64,000 nt of DNA from positions 372,001 to 436,000 of the forward strand of contig JANSYR010000004.1 in the NCBI GenBank assembly GCA_024742285.1, written 5' to 3'. This document shows, piece after piece, positions 63,189 through 64,000 of this stretch (position 1 is the stretch's first letter; every line of letters starts with the position of its first letter). The position numbers and the translations under genes were made by a program. Source of the stretch: a bacterium (GTDB lineage Bacteria > Myxococcota_A > UBA9160 > UBA4427). The notes below the pieces were generated by a model. The model did no database searches and was not told the origin of the DNA. It was given only the letters and a program-made list of their open reading frames with translations.

Positions 63189-63799
63189 TTACGGCACTCG
63201 CGGGGCTCGACGAGGGTTCCCGGGATCGTTGACCAGCGCGGCCCCCTCTCCTACTCTCGGCGCCCGCCGGCACGGAGACGGTTTGTCCCCCGGTCGTTCC
63301 CGCGGTCCTCGGCCCGATCCCAGGCCGCCGACACGGGAAGCGATTCGAGAGGAAGCGAGCGAGAGAGGCGACGCCTCGATCATCCACCAACCCCCCTCCG
63401 GAGCAGGCTCCCACCCGCGCTGCCCCCGATCGACGATTCGACGAGAAGCAAAGTCGTGATCGTTCCCGGAGCTGCCCACCGACCTGGTTCGGCGTGCAGG
63501 AATCGAGAACGACGTCGGTGTCGCGCAGACGGAAGGGGATCGCAACCAGCGTCGAAGGCTCGCCCGCGGTCGGGACGGTCGGACTGAATCGTGGGCGGCG
63601 GTTGGACGAGGGATCACAGGCCCGGGCTCATCGGGCTTCGGATCGAGAATACGAACGAATCATCGGCGCGGTCGACTCGGAGCGAGCCGAGTCCCGTGCC
63701 CAGGGCGGCGGAAACGGTCGCCAGTCCGTCCGACGCCGCGAGCGAGCGAGCGCCGGCGCCCCCAAGAGGACACCGCCCCGAGCGGAAAGGAGACGCGTC
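63189..63799. other. Long intergenic region before the last partial gene
   Basis: This gap of about 610 bp has open frames on both strands, none of which looks like protein. A 7-bp stem, GACTCGG/CCGAGTC (63674-63680, 63687-63693), lies in the leader of the last gene. No promoter stands out. Confidence 0.4.
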
Positions 63800-64000
63800 A
63801 TGCTGACTCTCGACGAGATCGAATCCGGACTCTACGTGACGCACAAGAACACGGGCCTCCGCTACAGCGTGGTGGACGCCGAGGACGACGAGGTCCTCCT
63901 CGCCCCCGAGCAGGACGGACTGCAGGACCTGACCGTCCCCCTCGACCTCTTTCGGAGCGAGTTCGTGGCGAGTGATCGCTTCCGTGCGCCCGGAGGACGT
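63800..64000 (+). CDS. Unrecognised protein (partial, runs off the right edge)
   Basis: The ATG at 63800 has AAAGGAG 8 bp upstream, and the frame stays open for 67 codons to the window edge. The visible N-terminus (MLTLDEIESGLYVTHKNTG, then YSVVDAEDDEVLLAPE) is acidic and soluble-looking, possibly a small beta-rich domain. I do not recognise a family. Confidence 0.7.
   Translation, partial: MLTLDEIESGLYVTHKNTGLRYSVVDAEDDEVLLAPEQDGLQDLTVPLDLFRSEFVASDRFRAPGGR

Noticed and set aside
63189-63617. Minus-strand ORF in the gap before the last gene
   Set aside because: The composition is Arg/Pro/Ser-rich, there is no ribosome site or domain, and overlapping frames are open on both strands.

Overview
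The window is GC-rich chromosomal DNA from a Gram-negative bacterium. It encodes outer-membrane lipid-trafficking proteins (MlaA, MlaC and an HpnN-like RND exporter), a SUF iron-sulfur operon, a probable serine palmitoyltransferase, a mitochondrial-type aconitase, an LLM-class (F420/flavin) oxidoreductase, a LuxC/LuxE pair, a DUF6178 protein and a lysine-tailed bacterial histone. This mix suggests an uncultured 'deltaproteobacterial' lineage (Myxococcota, Binatota or Desulfobacterota-like). That placement is inference from gene content only. Genes are tightly packed, many overlap by 4 bp (ATGA/GTGA), and GTG and TTG starts are common. I see no rRNA, tRNA, IS element, prophage or CRISPR array.

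Layout. 0.0-8 kb: smr (partial), mutY and sfsA, a phosphatase, then gdhA, acs and pepP. 7.8-8.6 kb: a long non-coding gap with a good sigma-54 promoter match followed by a run of strong hairpins ending in a 15-bp terminator-like stem, read here as a structured ncRNA. 8.6-17 kb: RNase D, a FIST-domain protein, an IclR regulator with a class IV aminotransferase, proS, a stand-alone 5'-3' exonuclease and a CDP-alcohol phosphatidyltransferase. 17-26.8 kb: one long minus-strand run, rrf2-sufBCDSUT followed by an MFS transporter, an NAD(P)-binding protein and a membrane protein, with a clear sigma-70 promoter ahead of rrf2.

27-31.6 kb: an XRE-cupin regulator and a translationally coupled operon of class III aminotransferase, LuxE and LuxC. 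This could turn an acyl group into an aldehyde and then an amine. 31.8-41 kb: folK, a thiamine-binding-type protein, a [4Fe-4S] CysH, a PDZ/membrane/GAF histidine kinase, an LLM oxidoreductase, an SRPBCC protein, a CBS-GGDEF cyclase and a hydrolase. 41.4-42.1 kb: a bacterial histone gene with its own promoter and terminator. 42-46.5 kb: DUF6178, NUDIX, zinc-ribbon and DUF815 proteins and serine palmitoyltransferase. 47-53 kb: mlaA, an AI-2E-family permease, mlaC and an HpnN-like exporter. 53-64 kb: EamA, M20 peptidase, aconitase, TVP38/DedA-like protein, lipid kinase, queuosine-salvage (DUF2419) protein, half-size permease, NnrU, a secreted PheC-chorismate mutase fusion and a truncated unknown gene.

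The most notable points are the aminotransferase-LuxE-LuxC operon, the sigma-54-linked structured RNA, the lysine-tailed histone, and the fused periplasmic chorismate mutase/cyclohexadienyl dehydratase.
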